From NCBI GenBank assembly GCA_023442775.1, contig JAEZXH010000013.1, positions 1 through 55,362 on the forward strand: a stretch of 55,362 nt of DNA. The letters are read 5' to 3'. This DNA comes from Bacillota bacterium. Lineage in GTDB: Bacteria > Bacillota > Clostridia > Tissierellales > Peptoniphilaceae. Within the stretch, counting starts at the first letter, position 1. Each line of letters begins with the position of its first letter. Position numbers and translations under genes: made by a program. Positions 40,681-49,070 of the stretch are shown here, piece after piece. The notes under the pieces were generated by a model. It was not told where the DNA came from and searched no databases. It saw nothing but the letters and a program-made list of their open reading frames with translations.

Positions 40681-41303
40681 ACCTCAAGCAAATCCAAGAG
40701 GAGCTCGCTTCGCGCCCGGCACAGCCCCTGAATTTGGATGATACCTTCGCCGTCCTCATCCCACTCATGGTCGTCGACGGAGAGTGGGGCATCCTCTATG
40801 AAAAGAGGGCAAAGACCCTGCGCAACCAGCCCTCGGAGGTCTCCTTTCCCGGCGGGCGCATCGAGGAGGGAGAGAGTCCCAGAGAGGCAGCCCTTCGAGA
40901 GACCGAGGAAGAACTCGGCATCCCAAGGGACTCCATCGAGGTGTTGGGGGAGATGGACTATCTCCTCAGGCGCGATGGACACACGATTCGCGCCTTTGTG
41001 GGGCTTCTCCAAGAGACGCGCCTCGAGGACTTTTCTCCCAATGGCGCCGAAGTGGATCACCTCTTTTTCGTTCCTCTCTCCTTTTTCCAGGAGAACGCCC
41101 CCTTGATCCGTGAGCTCTCCTTTCGGGTCCAGGACGAGGAGGACTTTCCCTACGAGCTCCTCCCCGGGGGACGGGACTACCCGTGGCGCTTGGGACACGA
41201 TACCCTCTTGTTCTACGAGTACGAGGACCATGTCATCTGGGGATTTACCGCGAGAATGACCCAAGGTTTCCTCAAGAGAGTGGGACTCTTGGCGAATTTG
41301 TGA
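40677..41303 (+). CDS. CoA-type Nudix hydrolase
   Basis: 208 residues. Nudix box GGRIEEGESPREAALRETEEELG (residues 57-79, given by its invariant G, E, REx2EE, G) is preceded by LRNQPSEVSFPGG, the CoA/acyl-CoA pyrophosphatase motif. It likely cleaves CoA or its derivatives to 3',5'-ADP and phosphopantetheine. ATGA overlap with mscL; terminator directly after the stop. Confidence 0.88.
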   Translation: MNLKQIQEELASRPAQPLNLDDTFAVLIPLMVVDGEWGILYEKRAKTLRNQPSEVSFPGGRIEEGESPREAALRETEEELGIPRDSIEVLGEMDYLLRRDGHTIRAFVGLLQETRLEDFSPNGAEVDHLFFVPLSFFQENAPLIRELSFRVQDEEDFPYELLPGGRDYPWRLGHDTLLFYEYEDHVIWGFTARMTQGFLKRVGLLANL

Positions 41304-41329
41304 AGGACCTTGTGGTCCTTCTTTTTATT
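41303..41329 (+). terminator. Terminator after mscL-Nudix unit
   Basis: AAGGACC (41303-41309) pairs with GGTCCTT (41314-41320) around TTGT, then CTTTTTATTT. Confidence 0.88.
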
Positions 41330-41501
41330 TGTCACGTTTCTGTAATAAACCTAGAGGCATTGAAAACACAGAGTTTTTCGGATTTTGGGACGAAAATTGC
41401 GCGGGGGAGGCGAGTGAAAAAAGAAGAACTTCGCCAACAAGAGGGACGAATGAGGGAAAAACCTTGAAATCATGCGGGTTCTCGCCGTGTGTCGTGAAAA
41501 T

Positions 41502-41531
41502 TTGACATCTGCGCAAGGGCTCAGGTATACT
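41502..41531 (+). promoter_or_regulatory. Promoter of 3D-domain gene
   Basis: Consensus TTGACA (41502-41507), 18-bp spacer and TATACT (41526-41531). Transcription should start near 41538, leaving an 85-nt leader. Confidence 0.75.
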
Positions 41532-41545
41532 GTGACAGGATAAAA

Positions 41546-41621
41546 GTTACAAACAAGTAACAAAGGAAACAACTCTGTAACAGTTCGCGTGCCTCCTTGG
41601 GGCACCATATAAAGGAGGCAC
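41546..41621 (+). promoter_or_regulatory. Leader RNA with ribosome-site-sequestering hairpin
   Basis: A perfect 10-bp stem, GTGCCTCCTT (41589-41598) with AAGGAGGCAC (41612-41621), encloses the complete Shine-Dalgarno sequence; the TTG start is 2 nt after it. Upstream, GTTAC (41546-41550) can pair with GTAAC at 41557-41561 or with GTAAC at 41576-41580, giving two alternative folds. This is a candidate translational switch (riboswitch, protein-binding site or thermosensor). Confidence 0.65.
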
Positions 41622-41623
41622 CA

Positions 41624-42646
41624 TTGCAGTTCAGACCGCTCTCGAAACATGTACACCGTACTCGTCGCGCCATCATGACCATGGCCCTTGGAGCCACGCT
41701 TCTCGTTCAAGGGGCGACCTTGAGTTTTGCCGCTTCTCCCGTCACCGTGACCTACCGTGATGTCAAGGGACAAAAGAAGGAAGTGGCCACGGAAACGAAG
41801 ACCGTCGGCGAGTTCTTAAAGGAACTTGGAGTCAAACTCGAAAAGGGACAAGTCGTCTTCCCTGCGGCAAATGTCGCCCTTGAAGACAAGACGGAAGTCA
41901 AGGTTCTCACCCCGAAGAAGCGGGTCATCGTCATCGATGGCCGCGTGAAGGACGTCAACGTCGCGGGAGAGACCACCGCAGAAATCTTGAGAAGTGCGGG
42001 CATCCTCGTTCAAGAGGGCCAGCGCGTGAGCCCTGGAATGGACGAGAAGGTCCAAGATGGGGTGGTCATCCTCATCGAGACGATTCACGACGTGAAGACG
42101 ACGACGGAGACTCGTGACATTGAATTGGCCTATGAGACTGAGATTCGCAAGGACCCTTCCCTGACCAAGGGAGAGCGTCGCGTCCTCCAACAGGGAAAGA
42201 CGGGGCACGGCCGTCAAGTTCTCGAACATCGTAGCACGGAAGATCGGACCGTGGCGACGGTGGTCTTGGAGACGGAAGTGGTGGAAGCTCCCGTGAAGGA
42301 AATCATCCTCGAGGGAACGAAGGACGTCCAGCCCACGGTCAACGGCAAGCGCTACAAGAAGAAGATCACCATGCAGGCGACGGCCTATGATCCCACTGCA
42401 GGGACCATGACCGCGACGGGAACCCGGGCGAAGGTCGGTACCGTTGCCGTCGATCCTCGGGTGATTCCCCTTGGCTCGAAGCTCTACGTCGAATCCACTG
42501 ACGGGTTCCCCTCCTATGGTATCGCCGTGGCAGAGGATACGGGTGGAGCCATTAAGGGTAACCGCATTGACCTCTTCTACAACACCAATGCAGAGGCCAA
42601 CCGCTTCGGTCGTCGCAACGTCACCGTCTACGTGTTGGCAGAGTGA
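41624..42646 (+). CDS. Secreted cell-wall protein with DUF348 repeats, G5 and 3D domain (YabE/RpfB-like)
   Basis: 340 residues from TTG 41624 behind AAAGGAGG. A basic N-terminus and hydrophobic stretch ending in FAA form a signal peptide (about 1-37). Two DUF348 units (about 40-85 and 95-140), a G5 region (about 145-225), and a C-terminal 3D domain follow. The 3D domain has TAYDP, AVDPRVIPLG, EDTGGAIKGNRID and supplies the three conserved Asp. The 3D fold is a lytic transglycosylase-like peptidoglycan enzyme. No RpfB-type domain is seen. Expression is probably regulated by the leader hairpin. Confidence 0.85.
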   Translation: MQFRPLSKHVHRTRRAIMTMALGATLLVQGATLSFAASPVTVTYRDVKGQKKEVATETKTVGEFLKELGVKLEKGQVVFPAANVALEDKTEVKVLTPKKRVIVIDGRVKDVNVAGETTAEILRSAGILVQEGQRVSPGMDEKVQDGVVILIETIHDVKTTTETRDIELAYETEIRKDPSLTKGERRVLQQGKTGHGRQVLEHRSTEDRTVATVVLETEVVEAPVKEIILEGTKDVQPTVNGKRYKKKITMQATAYDPTAGTMTATGTRAKVGTVAVDPRVIPLGSKLYVESTDGFPSYGIAVAEDTGGAIKGNRIDLFYNTNAEANRFGRRNVTVYVLAE

Positions 42647-42650
42647 TGGA

Positions 42651-42674
42651 GGGCCTTTTGGCCCTCTTTTTTCA
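42651..42674 (+). terminator. Terminator after 3D-domain gene
   Basis: GAGGGCC (42651-42657) pairs with GGCCCTC (42662-42668), followed by six T. Confidence 0.9.
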
Positions 42675-42678
42675 TCCC

Positions 42679-42707
42679 TTGCAGTTAATGGGCAGAGATG
42701 GTAAAAT
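42679..42707 (+). promoter_or_regulatory. ctsR operon promoter
   Basis: TTGCAG (42679-42684), 17-bp spacer and TAAAAT (42702-42707). Downstream, between 42747 and 42762, AAGACAG-AAA-TGGTCAG loosely resembles the CtsR heptad tandem (AGGTCAA), a possible autoregulatory site. Confidence 0.6.
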
Positions 42708-42778
42708 AAGAGAACCAAGGAAGCGTGTCTCTTTTTTTAGGCACAAAAGACAGAAATGGTCAGTAGAGAGGAGCTCCC

Positions 42779-43234
42779 ATGGCACGGCTTAGTAATGTCA
42801 TCGAGCAGTACTTGCTCACCATGCTCAAGGAAGAGGGGGGCAGCCTTGAGATTCAACGCTCGGTTTTGGCGGAGCGGTTCTCCTGTGCCCCCTCCCAAAT
42901 CAATTACGTCCTCACCACGAGGTTTACTCCCTATAAAGGATATTTTGTCGAAAGTCGTCGCGGCGGAGGTGGATACATTCGCATCCTTCGCGTCCACGTC
43001 GAAGAGGAGCGGGAATTCTTGGAGATGCTTCTCGAGGAGGTGGGGGAGGAAATCACCCAGGACAAGGCCCTCGACCTCGTCGAGAGTCTTGGAAACATGG
43101 AGAAGATTACCCCGCGAGAGATGCAACTCATGCAAGTGGCGATGATGGATCAGACCTTGTGCGACGAGAAGGAGGAGAGAAACCGCCTTCGCGCGCGAAT
43201 TCTCGACTCCATGCTCGTCAGTCTCTTTTCCTAG
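42779..43234 (+). CDS. ctsR: Class III heat-shock repressor CtsR
   Basis: 151 residues. N-terminal winged helix (LSNVIEQYLL, QRSVLAERFSCAPSQINYVLTTRFT; motif RGGGGYIRI for the wing) and a C-terminal McsA/McsB-responsive domain. CtsR binds tandem heptads and represses clp genes; it is inactivated on stress. GAGGAGCTCCC precedes the ATG. It heads ctsR-mcsA-mcsB-clpC, the standard order. Confidence 0.93.
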   Translation: MARLSNVIEQYLLTMLKEEGGSLEIQRSVLAERFSCAPSQINYVLTTRFTPYKGYFVESRRGGGGYIRILRVHVEEEREFLEMLLEEVGEEITQDKALDLVESLGNMEKITPREMQLMQVAMMDQTLCDEKEERNRLRARILDSMLVSLFS

Positions 43235-43244
43235 GAGGTGTGTT

Positions 43245-43754
43245 ATGAAATGTCAACATTGCCATACGCGAGAAGCGGTGATTCACATGGCCCAAAAGAC
43301 GCCTTTGGGAGAAGGGCAGATGCACCTCTGCGAGGTCTGCGCCAAGGAAATCTTCTCCCAAGGAGGGCCCCAAGGGTTTGAAGAGACTCTCGTCGGGATT
43401 TTGAGCGCCCTTCCCACCATTGGCCAAGAACAGCTCCAAAGCCTTCGGGAAGAGGAGAAGGACCCGGAAAAATACTGTCCGCATTGCAGGCGGAGCTGGA
43501 GCGAAGTCAAGAGGACGGGTCATCTGGGTTGCCCCAAGTGCTACGAAGTCTTTGCGGAACGCCTCTTCCCCGAGGCCCGCGCCCCCTATCCCGGCCACGT
43601 TCCCGAGGCCACGGGGGAGGACATTGAGAGAAAACGGGAACTTGGTAAACTCCATCGCTCCCTCGAGCGGGCGGTGGAACGAGAAGACTACGCCGAGGCC
43701 AGCCGCATCCAGGAGGCCATTGACGAAGTGATTCAAGGAGAAATCCATGAGTAG
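43245..43754 (+). CDS. mcsA: McsA, zinc-finger activator of McsB
   Basis: 169 residues. CXXC zinc motifs at the N-terminus (CQHCHT and CEVCAKE) and in the middle (CPHC, CPKC), then a UVR coiled coil at the C-terminus (LHRSLERAVEREDYAEASRIQEAI, partly shown). McsA normally activates the McsB arginine kinase and links it to CtsR. All Cys pairs are intact, in contrast to the damaged kinase downstream. It overlaps mcsB by 8 bp. Confidence 0.9.
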   Translation: MKCQHCHTREAVIHMAQKTPLGEGQMHLCEVCAKEIFSQGGPQGFEETLVGILSALPTIGQEQLQSLREEEKDPEKYCPHCRRSWSEVKRTGHLGCPKCYEVFAERLFPEARAPYPGHVPEATGEDIERKRELGKLHRSLERAVEREDYAEASRIQEAIDEVIQGEIHE

Positions 43755-44685
43755 AGACCAGATTATCATCACCAGCGAGGTGCGCCTCTACAGAAATCTC
43801 GACGGGTTTCACTTCCTCGACGAACTCCCGCGGGAGGGCCGCCTCGATCTCCTGCATAAAATCATGCGGACCTTTTCGGAAGAGGAGTTCTCCTTTCTCT
43901 CTCGGGAGGGCCACTTCCACGGGGAAGAGGAGGAAGTGGACAAGGATACAATCTGGGAGACCTATGCCGACGAGTACGAAGAGGCGATTGTGGAGATTGG
44001 GGAAGAGGAGCATCTTCTCCTGCGCCATCGCCGCGAGGGCCTAGAACTCGAGGAGGCCTATTATGCCCTGCGCTCCCTCGACGAGAAAATCGAACATCGT
44101 TGTGGATACGCCTTTGACGAGCGGTGGGGCTACCTGATGGCGGACCCAAAACGGGCGGGAACTGGGTTCGAAGCCTGTGTGCTCATGCACCTGCCCGCCT
44201 TAAACATCACCCAGTGGGAGGCTTTCGCTGCCTCTGTGGAAAAACTTGGGTTTTCTCTCGTGCCCTATTGGGGCGAGGGAGAGGGAAACCTCTTTGAGGT
44301 GACGGCAACCTCCAACTGGGAAGAACGAGAAGAGGATACGATGAGCCGCTTGGAGAAGATGGTGGCGGAGATTCTCGATCAGGAGATGAAGGCGAGAAAG
44401 CACCTCTATTTTGACGAAGACCTGGGTCTCTCCGACCTGGTGTGGCGCGCCTTTGGGACCCTTCGCTATGCCCGCCTCCTCGACACCACCGAGGCAAGGC
44501 AGTGTTTAAGCGGGATATGTCTCGGCCTCGACCTCTCTCTCATGAAGGCGAACGCCGACTTCGACCCCATTCAGGAGATGTATGAGACGGAGCACTATCT
44601 CTCGACGGAACTCATCCTCTCCGAGTCCCAGAAGGCCGCCCACCGTGCACGATATTGGAACCGTAGGATGAAGGAGGTATTTTGA
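43747..44685 (+). CDS. mcsB: McsB-like protein lacking key arginine-kinase residues
   Basis: 312 residues, about 40 short of typical McsB. Fold and position are clear (FDERWGYL, AGTG, VLMHLPAL), but conserved sites are changed. The usual SSRIRLARN is TSEVRLYRN (9-17); NEEDHLR is GEEEHLLL (85-92); CPTN-GTGLR is DPKRAGTGFE (133-142), losing the Cys and an Arg; SNQ-TLG-SE is TSNWEEREED. GEGEGNLF retains the catalytic-loop acid. The loss of several phosphate-binding arginines suggests a pseudokinase or altered enzyme, perhaps only regulatory with McsA and ClpC. The last codons overlap clpC by one base. Confidence 0.72.
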   Translation: MSRDQIIITSEVRLYRNLDGFHFLDELPREGRLDLLHKIMRTFSEEEFSFLSREGHFHGEEEEVDKDTIWETYADEYEEAIVEIGEEEHLLLRHRREGLELEEAYYALRSLDEKIEHRCGYAFDERWGYLMADPKRAGTGFEACVLMHLPALNITQWEAFAASVEKLGFSLVPYWGEGEGNLFEVTATSNWEEREEDTMSRLEKMVAEILDQEMKARKHLYFDEDLGLSDLVWRAFGTLRYARLLDTTEARQCLSGICLGLDLSLMKANADFDPIQEMYETEHYLSTELILSESQKAAHRARYWNRRMKEVF

Positions 44686-47117
44686 TGGAACAAAGTTTTC
44701 ACCGCTTTTCTCTCCGAGCCCAACGGGCGATGATTCAAGCGCAAAGTGAAGCTAAGCAGTTCGGCAGCTCCACCCTGGGAACGGAACATATCCTCTTGGG
44801 GATGCTCCGCGAGGGACGGGGAACAGGGGCCTCGATTCTTCGTCAAGCCAGCGTCAGCTATGAACGCCTCCATCGCATGGTGGCCAGTGAGGCAGACGAG
44901 GATCACACCTTCGTGAAATCCTCCTTGCAGTATCGCGACGAGACCAAAATGGTGTTTCAAGACGCCCAAAGTTTGGCCACCTCCCTCAACCACACCCAGG
45001 TGGGGACGGAACACCTCCTCATGGCCATCTTACAAAACGAGACGAGTCAAGGGGTGCGCATCTTGCGAAAGATGGGCATCGACACCCAAGACTTTTACCA
45101 GAGTATCCTCGAGGGGATTCGGCGCGCCACGGGGCAGGAGATGGATCCGGAAGTCGATGGAACCCAGTCCCTCCTCGAGCGCTTCGGGGAGGACCTCACC
45201 CAAAAGGCGAAGGAGGGGCGCATCGATCCCCTCGTGGGGCGAGAGAAAGAGCTTCAGCGCATGCTCCAAGTCCTCAGCCGTCGAAAGAAGAACCACCCGG
45301 TCCTCATCGGGGAGCCGGGTGTCGGGAAGACGGCCATCGTCGAAGGATTGGCGGCCTACTTGGCGAAGGAAAAAGTCCCCAGGTTTTCCGACGTGCGCAT
45401 CGTCACCATGGATGTGACCGGGATGCTCGCCGGGGCAAAGTACCGTGGGGACTTTGAAGAGAGAATCCGGGGATTTCTCCAGGAAGCCATGAAGGACGAT
45501 CACGTCATCGTCTTCATCGATGAGCTGCACACCCTCATGGGAGCCGGGGCTTCCGAGGGAGCCCTCGATGCGTCGAACATCTTGAAGCCCCTCCTGACCC
45601 GCGGGGATTTGAGGATCATCGGTGCCACCACCATTGACGAGTACAGAAAACACGTGGAGAAGGATTCTGCCTTCGAGCGGCGGTTTATGCCCATCATGGT
45701 GGAAGAACCTTCGGTGGAGGAGACGGTGGAGATTCTCGAAGGACTCCGAGAGCCCTACGCGAACCACCATCAGCTCGGATTCACCGATGAGGCCCTCTCT
45801 GCGGCGGCCCACTTGACTGACCGCTACGTCAACGACCGCTTCCTCCCCGACAAAGCGGTGGATGTTCTCGACGAGGCGGCAGCGCGACTTCGTGTGGCAG
45901 AACCCAACCAGACAAACAAGAGCCTCCAAGAGGAAATCTCCCAGTGGGAGGCGAAGAAGGAAGAGAGCCTCAAACGCTTTGAATATGGGGCTGCCCTCGA
46001 CGCCCAGACCCACCTGGACAAGCTCCGTCAAACCCTTCAGGAAGGGGGAAAGAATGGAGAAAAGACCTGGTCTCGATGTGTGGATGCAGAGGATGTAGCC
46101 CGCATCGTCAGCGAGTTGACCGGGATTCCCCTCCAGCGCATGGACCGTGGAGAAGAGGCGCGCCTTTTGCACCTCGAAGAGAGCCTCAACGCAGAAGTCA
46201 TCGGGCAACCCCGCGCCGTCGAGGCCCTGTCAAAGAGTGTGAAGCGCGCTCGTGTGGGACTCAAGGACCCGAAAAAACCCATTGGGAGTTTCCTCTTTGT
46301 CGGCCCCACTGGGGTGGGGAAGACCTACCTCGCCAAGGCCCTGGCGCGCCACCTCTTCGGATCGGAAGAGGCGATGATTCGCCTGGACATGAGCGAATAC
46401 ATGGAAAAGCACACGGTGAGTCGCCTCGTCGGCTCTCCGCCAGGGTATGTGGGCCATGACGAAGGGGGACAGCTCACGAAACAGGTGCGCAATCGCCCCT
46501 ATAGCGTCGTCCTCTTCGACGAGATTGAGAAGGCCCATCCCGACGTCTTCCACATCCTCCTCCAGATTCTCGACGAGGGACACCTCACCGATGCCAAGGG
46601 CAGAAAGGTGGACTTCAAGAACACGGTGGTGATTCTCACCTCGAACGTCGGCGCTACCCATGAGGGGCCCAAGGGTCCCCTGGGCTTTGGAGGCGACGCG
46701 AAGAGCTCCCAAGATGCGGAGGAAAAGCGACGTGATGAGGCCTTAAAGCACACCTTCCGGCCGGAGTTTTTGAACCGTATCGACGAGATCGTCCATTTCC
46801 ACGCCCTTGGAAAAGCCGAAGTTCGAGAGATTGTGGAACTGCTCCTTGGGGAGATTCGCGGCCGCCTCTTGGAACACGGCATGCACCTGGAGCTTTCCGA
46901 AGAGGCCATGGATTTCTTGGCGAATAAGGGGTACGATCCCGCCTATGGGGCGCGGCCTCTGGCGCGGACTCTTCGCAGGGAGTTGGAGGATCCCCTCACC
47001 GACGCTATCTTGCGAAAAGAGGTACCCTCCTCTGGGGTCATCTCTGTGGACGTGGAAGAGGATCACTTGAGATTTGGAGGCGTCCATGAGTGCCAAGGCG
47101 AAAAAGCCCTCGTATAA
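44685..47117 (+). CDS. clpC: AAA+ unfoldase ClpC
   Basis: 810 residues. Double Clp-N domain (about 1-145), AAA1 with GEPGVGKT (209-216) and Walker B VIVFIDELH, a middle coiled coil with a UVR-like stretch (about 410-455), and AAA2 with GPTGVGKT near 550, plus the sensor-2 and ClpP-docking C-terminus. It unfolds substrates for ClpP. I use ATG 44685; a TTG three bases earlier overlaps more. GAAGGAGG is upstream. The stop overlaps radA by 32 bp. Confidence 0.94.
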   Translation: MEQSFHRFSLRAQRAMIQAQSEAKQFGSSTLGTEHILLGMLREGRGTGASILRQASVSYERLHRMVASEADEDHTFVKSSLQYRDETKMVFQDAQSLATSLNHTQVGTEHLLMAILQNETSQGVRILRKMGIDTQDFYQSILEGIRRATGQEMDPEVDGTQSLLERFGEDLTQKAKEGRIDPLVGREKELQRMLQVLSRRKKNHPVLIGEPGVGKTAIVEGLAAYLAKEKVPRFSDVRIVTMDVTGMLAGAKYRGDFEERIRGFLQEAMKDDHVIVFIDELHTLMGAGASEGALDASNILKPLLTRGDLRIIGATTIDEYRKHVEKDSAFERRFMPIMVEEPSVEETVEILEGLREPYANHHQLGFTDEALSAAAHLTDRYVNDRFLPDKAVDVLDEAAARLRVAEPNQTNKSLQEEISQWEAKKEESLKRFEYGAALDAQTHLDKLRQTLQEGGKNGEKTWSRCVDAEDVARIVSELTGIPLQRMDRGEEARLLHLEESLNAEVIGQPRAVEALSKSVKRARVGLKDPKKPIGSFLFVGPTGVGKTYLAKALARHLFGSEEAMIRLDMSEYMEKHTVSRLVGSPPGYVGHDEGGQLTKQVRNRPYSVVLFDEIEKAHPDVFHILLQILDEGHLTDAKGRKVDFKNTVVILTSNVGATHEGPKGPLGFGGDAKSSQDAEEKRRDEALKHTFRPEFLNRIDEIVHFHALGKAEVREIVELLLGEIRGRLLEHGMHLELSEEAMDFLANKGYDPAYGARPLARTLRRELEDPLTDAILRKEVPSSGVISVDVEEDHLRFGGVHECQGEKALV

Positions 47118-48444
47118 GTGTACGGTCTGCGGCTATCAGAGCGCAGGCTACATGGGGAAGTGCCCAAGTTGCGGGACGTGGAACAGCTTTGAGGAAGAGC
47201 CCCAAACCGTCTCGGCGACTCTCACAAGTTCCAATCGCACGAGACGCCGCGCCCAGTCCTTCTCCGAAGTGTCCCACAGTGAAGAGGAGCGTCTTCTCAC
47301 GGGAATCGAAGAGTTTAACCGAGTTATGGGGGGAGGGGTCGTCTCCGATTCGGTGACGATTCTCACGGCGCGGCCTGGAGCGGGAAAGAGTACCCTCCTC
47401 CTCCAAGTCGCCGAGGATTTTTCCCGCAAGGGGAAGAAGGTCCTCTACGCCTCCGGAGAGGAATCGGCGCGCCAGATTCGCTCCCGCGCCGAGCGCATCC
47501 TCGACAAGACCCCAGAACACCTGTGGATTTACGCCGGCAATAGCTTGGAAGATGTGGTGGAAGAGGCGGAGGACCTGGACGTGGACGTCCTCATCCTCGA
47601 CTCGGTACAGACCTTCACCAGCGCCAATTCCTCCTCCCGCGCCGGAAGCCCCACCCAAGTCATGACTTGCGCCGAGGCCATGGTCCAACTGGCGAAATCC
47701 CAGAGGCGGCGCGTCGTCTTTCTCGTGGGACAGATGACGAAGGCCGACGAACTCGCAGGGGTGCGGGCCTTGGAACACTTGGTGGATGTGGTCCTCTTGA
47801 TTGAAGGGGATGCGGGGGAAGAACTGCGCATGCTCTTTAGCCGAAAGAATCGCTATGGCAGCACCGGGGAGATGGGATTTTTCCGGATGGGGGAGAAGGG
47901 GATGATTTCCATCGACAACCCATCGGAGTACTTCATGACCCATCGCGCCCCGGGCCAAGAGGTCCCCGGCTGCGCCCTCACCGTCCTCCGAGAGGGGACG
48001 AGGCCCATCCTCGTCGAAGTGGAGGCCCTGGTCTCTCGCTCCTTCTTGCCGGCTCCCATCCGCATCGGAGAGTGCATGAAGCGAGAGCATTTGCAGACCC
48101 TTCTCTCCATCTTAGAGGAGAGGGCAAACAAACGCCTCTACGACAAAAATGTGGTGGTAAAGACGACGGGAAACATCTCCCTACGCGAGGGGGCGGCGAG
48201 TCTCGCCACCTTGATGGCGGTGGTGTCCTCCCTCGAGGATCGGCCCATTCCCTCGGGGACGATTTTTCTCGCCGACGTGGGGCTTACTGGGGAGCTCAAG
48301 CGAGTGCCCAACCTCACCCAGCGCATTGGGGAGGCGAAGAGAATGGGCTATCGCCGCATCATTACCGCTCCCTTGGAGGAGAACATCGAGGGAGTCATTG
48401 GCTGTCGGCTTCTCACCGAGGCCATCGAAAAAGGGTTCCGGTAG
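47086..48444 (+). CDS. radA: DNA repair ATPase RadA/Sms
   Basis: 452 residues. C4 zinc finger (CTVCGYQS, CPSCGTW), RecA-like core with Walker A ARPGAGKST (usual form GDPGIGKST), KNRYGS motif (KNRFGS type) and C-terminal Lon-protease-like domain ending with MGYRRIITA. It promotes branch migration of recombination intermediates and is often in this operon. TTTGGAGG precedes the ATG, within the end of clpC. Confidence 0.94.
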   Translation: MSAKAKKPSYKCTVCGYQSAGYMGKCPSCGTWNSFEEEPQTVSATLTSSNRTRRRAQSFSEVSHSEEERLLTGIEEFNRVMGGGVVSDSVTILTARPGAGKSTLLLQVAEDFSRKGKKVLYASGEESARQIRSRAERILDKTPEHLWIYAGNSLEDVVEEAEDLDVDVLILDSVQTFTSANSSSRAGSPTQVMTCAEAMVQLAKSQRRRVVFLVGQMTKADELAGVRALEHLVDVVLLIEGDAGEELRMLFSRKNRYGSTGEMGFFRMGEKGMISIDNPSEYFMTHRAPGQEVPGCALTVLREGTRPILVEVEALVSRSFLPAPIRIGECMKREHLQTLLSILEERANKRLYDKNVVVKTTGNISLREGAASLATLMAVVSSLEDRPIPSGTIFLADVGLTGELKRVPNLTQRIGEAKRMGYRRIITAPLEENIEGVIGCRLLTEAIEKGFR

Positions 48445-48460
48445 GGGAGCCCTTTTTCTA
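48428..48460 (+). terminator. Terminator of ctsR-radA operon
   Basis: AAAAAGGG and CCCTTTTT arms enclose the last codons of radA (stop at 48442-48444), with a T run. The stem has interior mismatches, so efficiency is uncertain. Confidence 0.6.
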
Positions 48461-48553
48461 CGCGCCAAAGGGCAAAGCCCCGAGAATAGCCGAATGTTTT
48501 TCTTCGTGGTATACTAGAAGTGTAGTGACGCATCCGTTCAGAAGGAGGAAGTC

Positions 48554-49036
48554 ATGTTTTCCATCGGAGATAAGGTCGTTTACCCAATTCACGGTGCAGG
48601 CATCATCGTTGACGTGGAGACGAAGGAAGTGCTTGGGGAAACCCATGAGTACTACATTCTTCAATTGCCCATCAACCACATGCGGGTGATGGTTCCCGTG
48701 GCGAGTGCAGAAGAAGTGGGGGTGCGCGACATTCTCGAACCTTCTGAGATGGACGTGGTCTTCGATGTCCTCAAAGAGACCTCCGAACCCATGCCCAAGA
48801 ACTGGAGTCGTCGCTATCGTTTTAACCTGGAGCGCATCAAATCCGGGGACATCCGCGAGATTGCCAAAGTCATCAAGGATCTCGAGCACTTGGATGCGAA
48901 GAAGACACTCTCGACGGGAGAGCGAAAACTCTTAAACAATGCGCGCCAAATCATCATCTCCGAAATGGTTCTCGTCTACGACAAGGACATCGACGAGATT
49001 AGTGCTTCCCTTGAAAGGGCAATCTTCCCAGACTAA
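48554..49036 (+). CDS. CarD/CdnL-like RNA polymerase-binding regulator
   Basis: 160 residues. N-terminal Tudor-like RID domain (MFSIGDKVVYPIHGAG, IVDVE, then YYILQLP and MRVMVPV) that binds the polymerase beta subunit, and a helical C-terminal domain (about 65-160) that contacts DNA. CarD stabilises open promoter complexes, often at rRNA promoters. TATACT at 48510-48515 is a possible -10, and AGAAGGAGGAAG precedes the ATG. Confidence 0.92.
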   Translation: MFSIGDKVVYPIHGAGIIVDVETKEVLGETHEYYILQLPINHMRVMVPVASAEEVGVRDILEPSEMDVVFDVLKETSEPMPKNWSRRYRFNLERIKSGDIREIAKVIKDLEHLDAKKTLSTGERKLLNNARQIIISEMVLVYDKDIDEISASLERAIFPD

Positions 49037-49070
49037 CTCTGCGCAATTTGCAAAAGAGGAGGAAGTGTTT

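Noticed and set aside
47038..48090. 350-codon minus-strand frame opposite radA
   Set aside because: Antisense to an intact RadA; no start signal and low-complexity composition.
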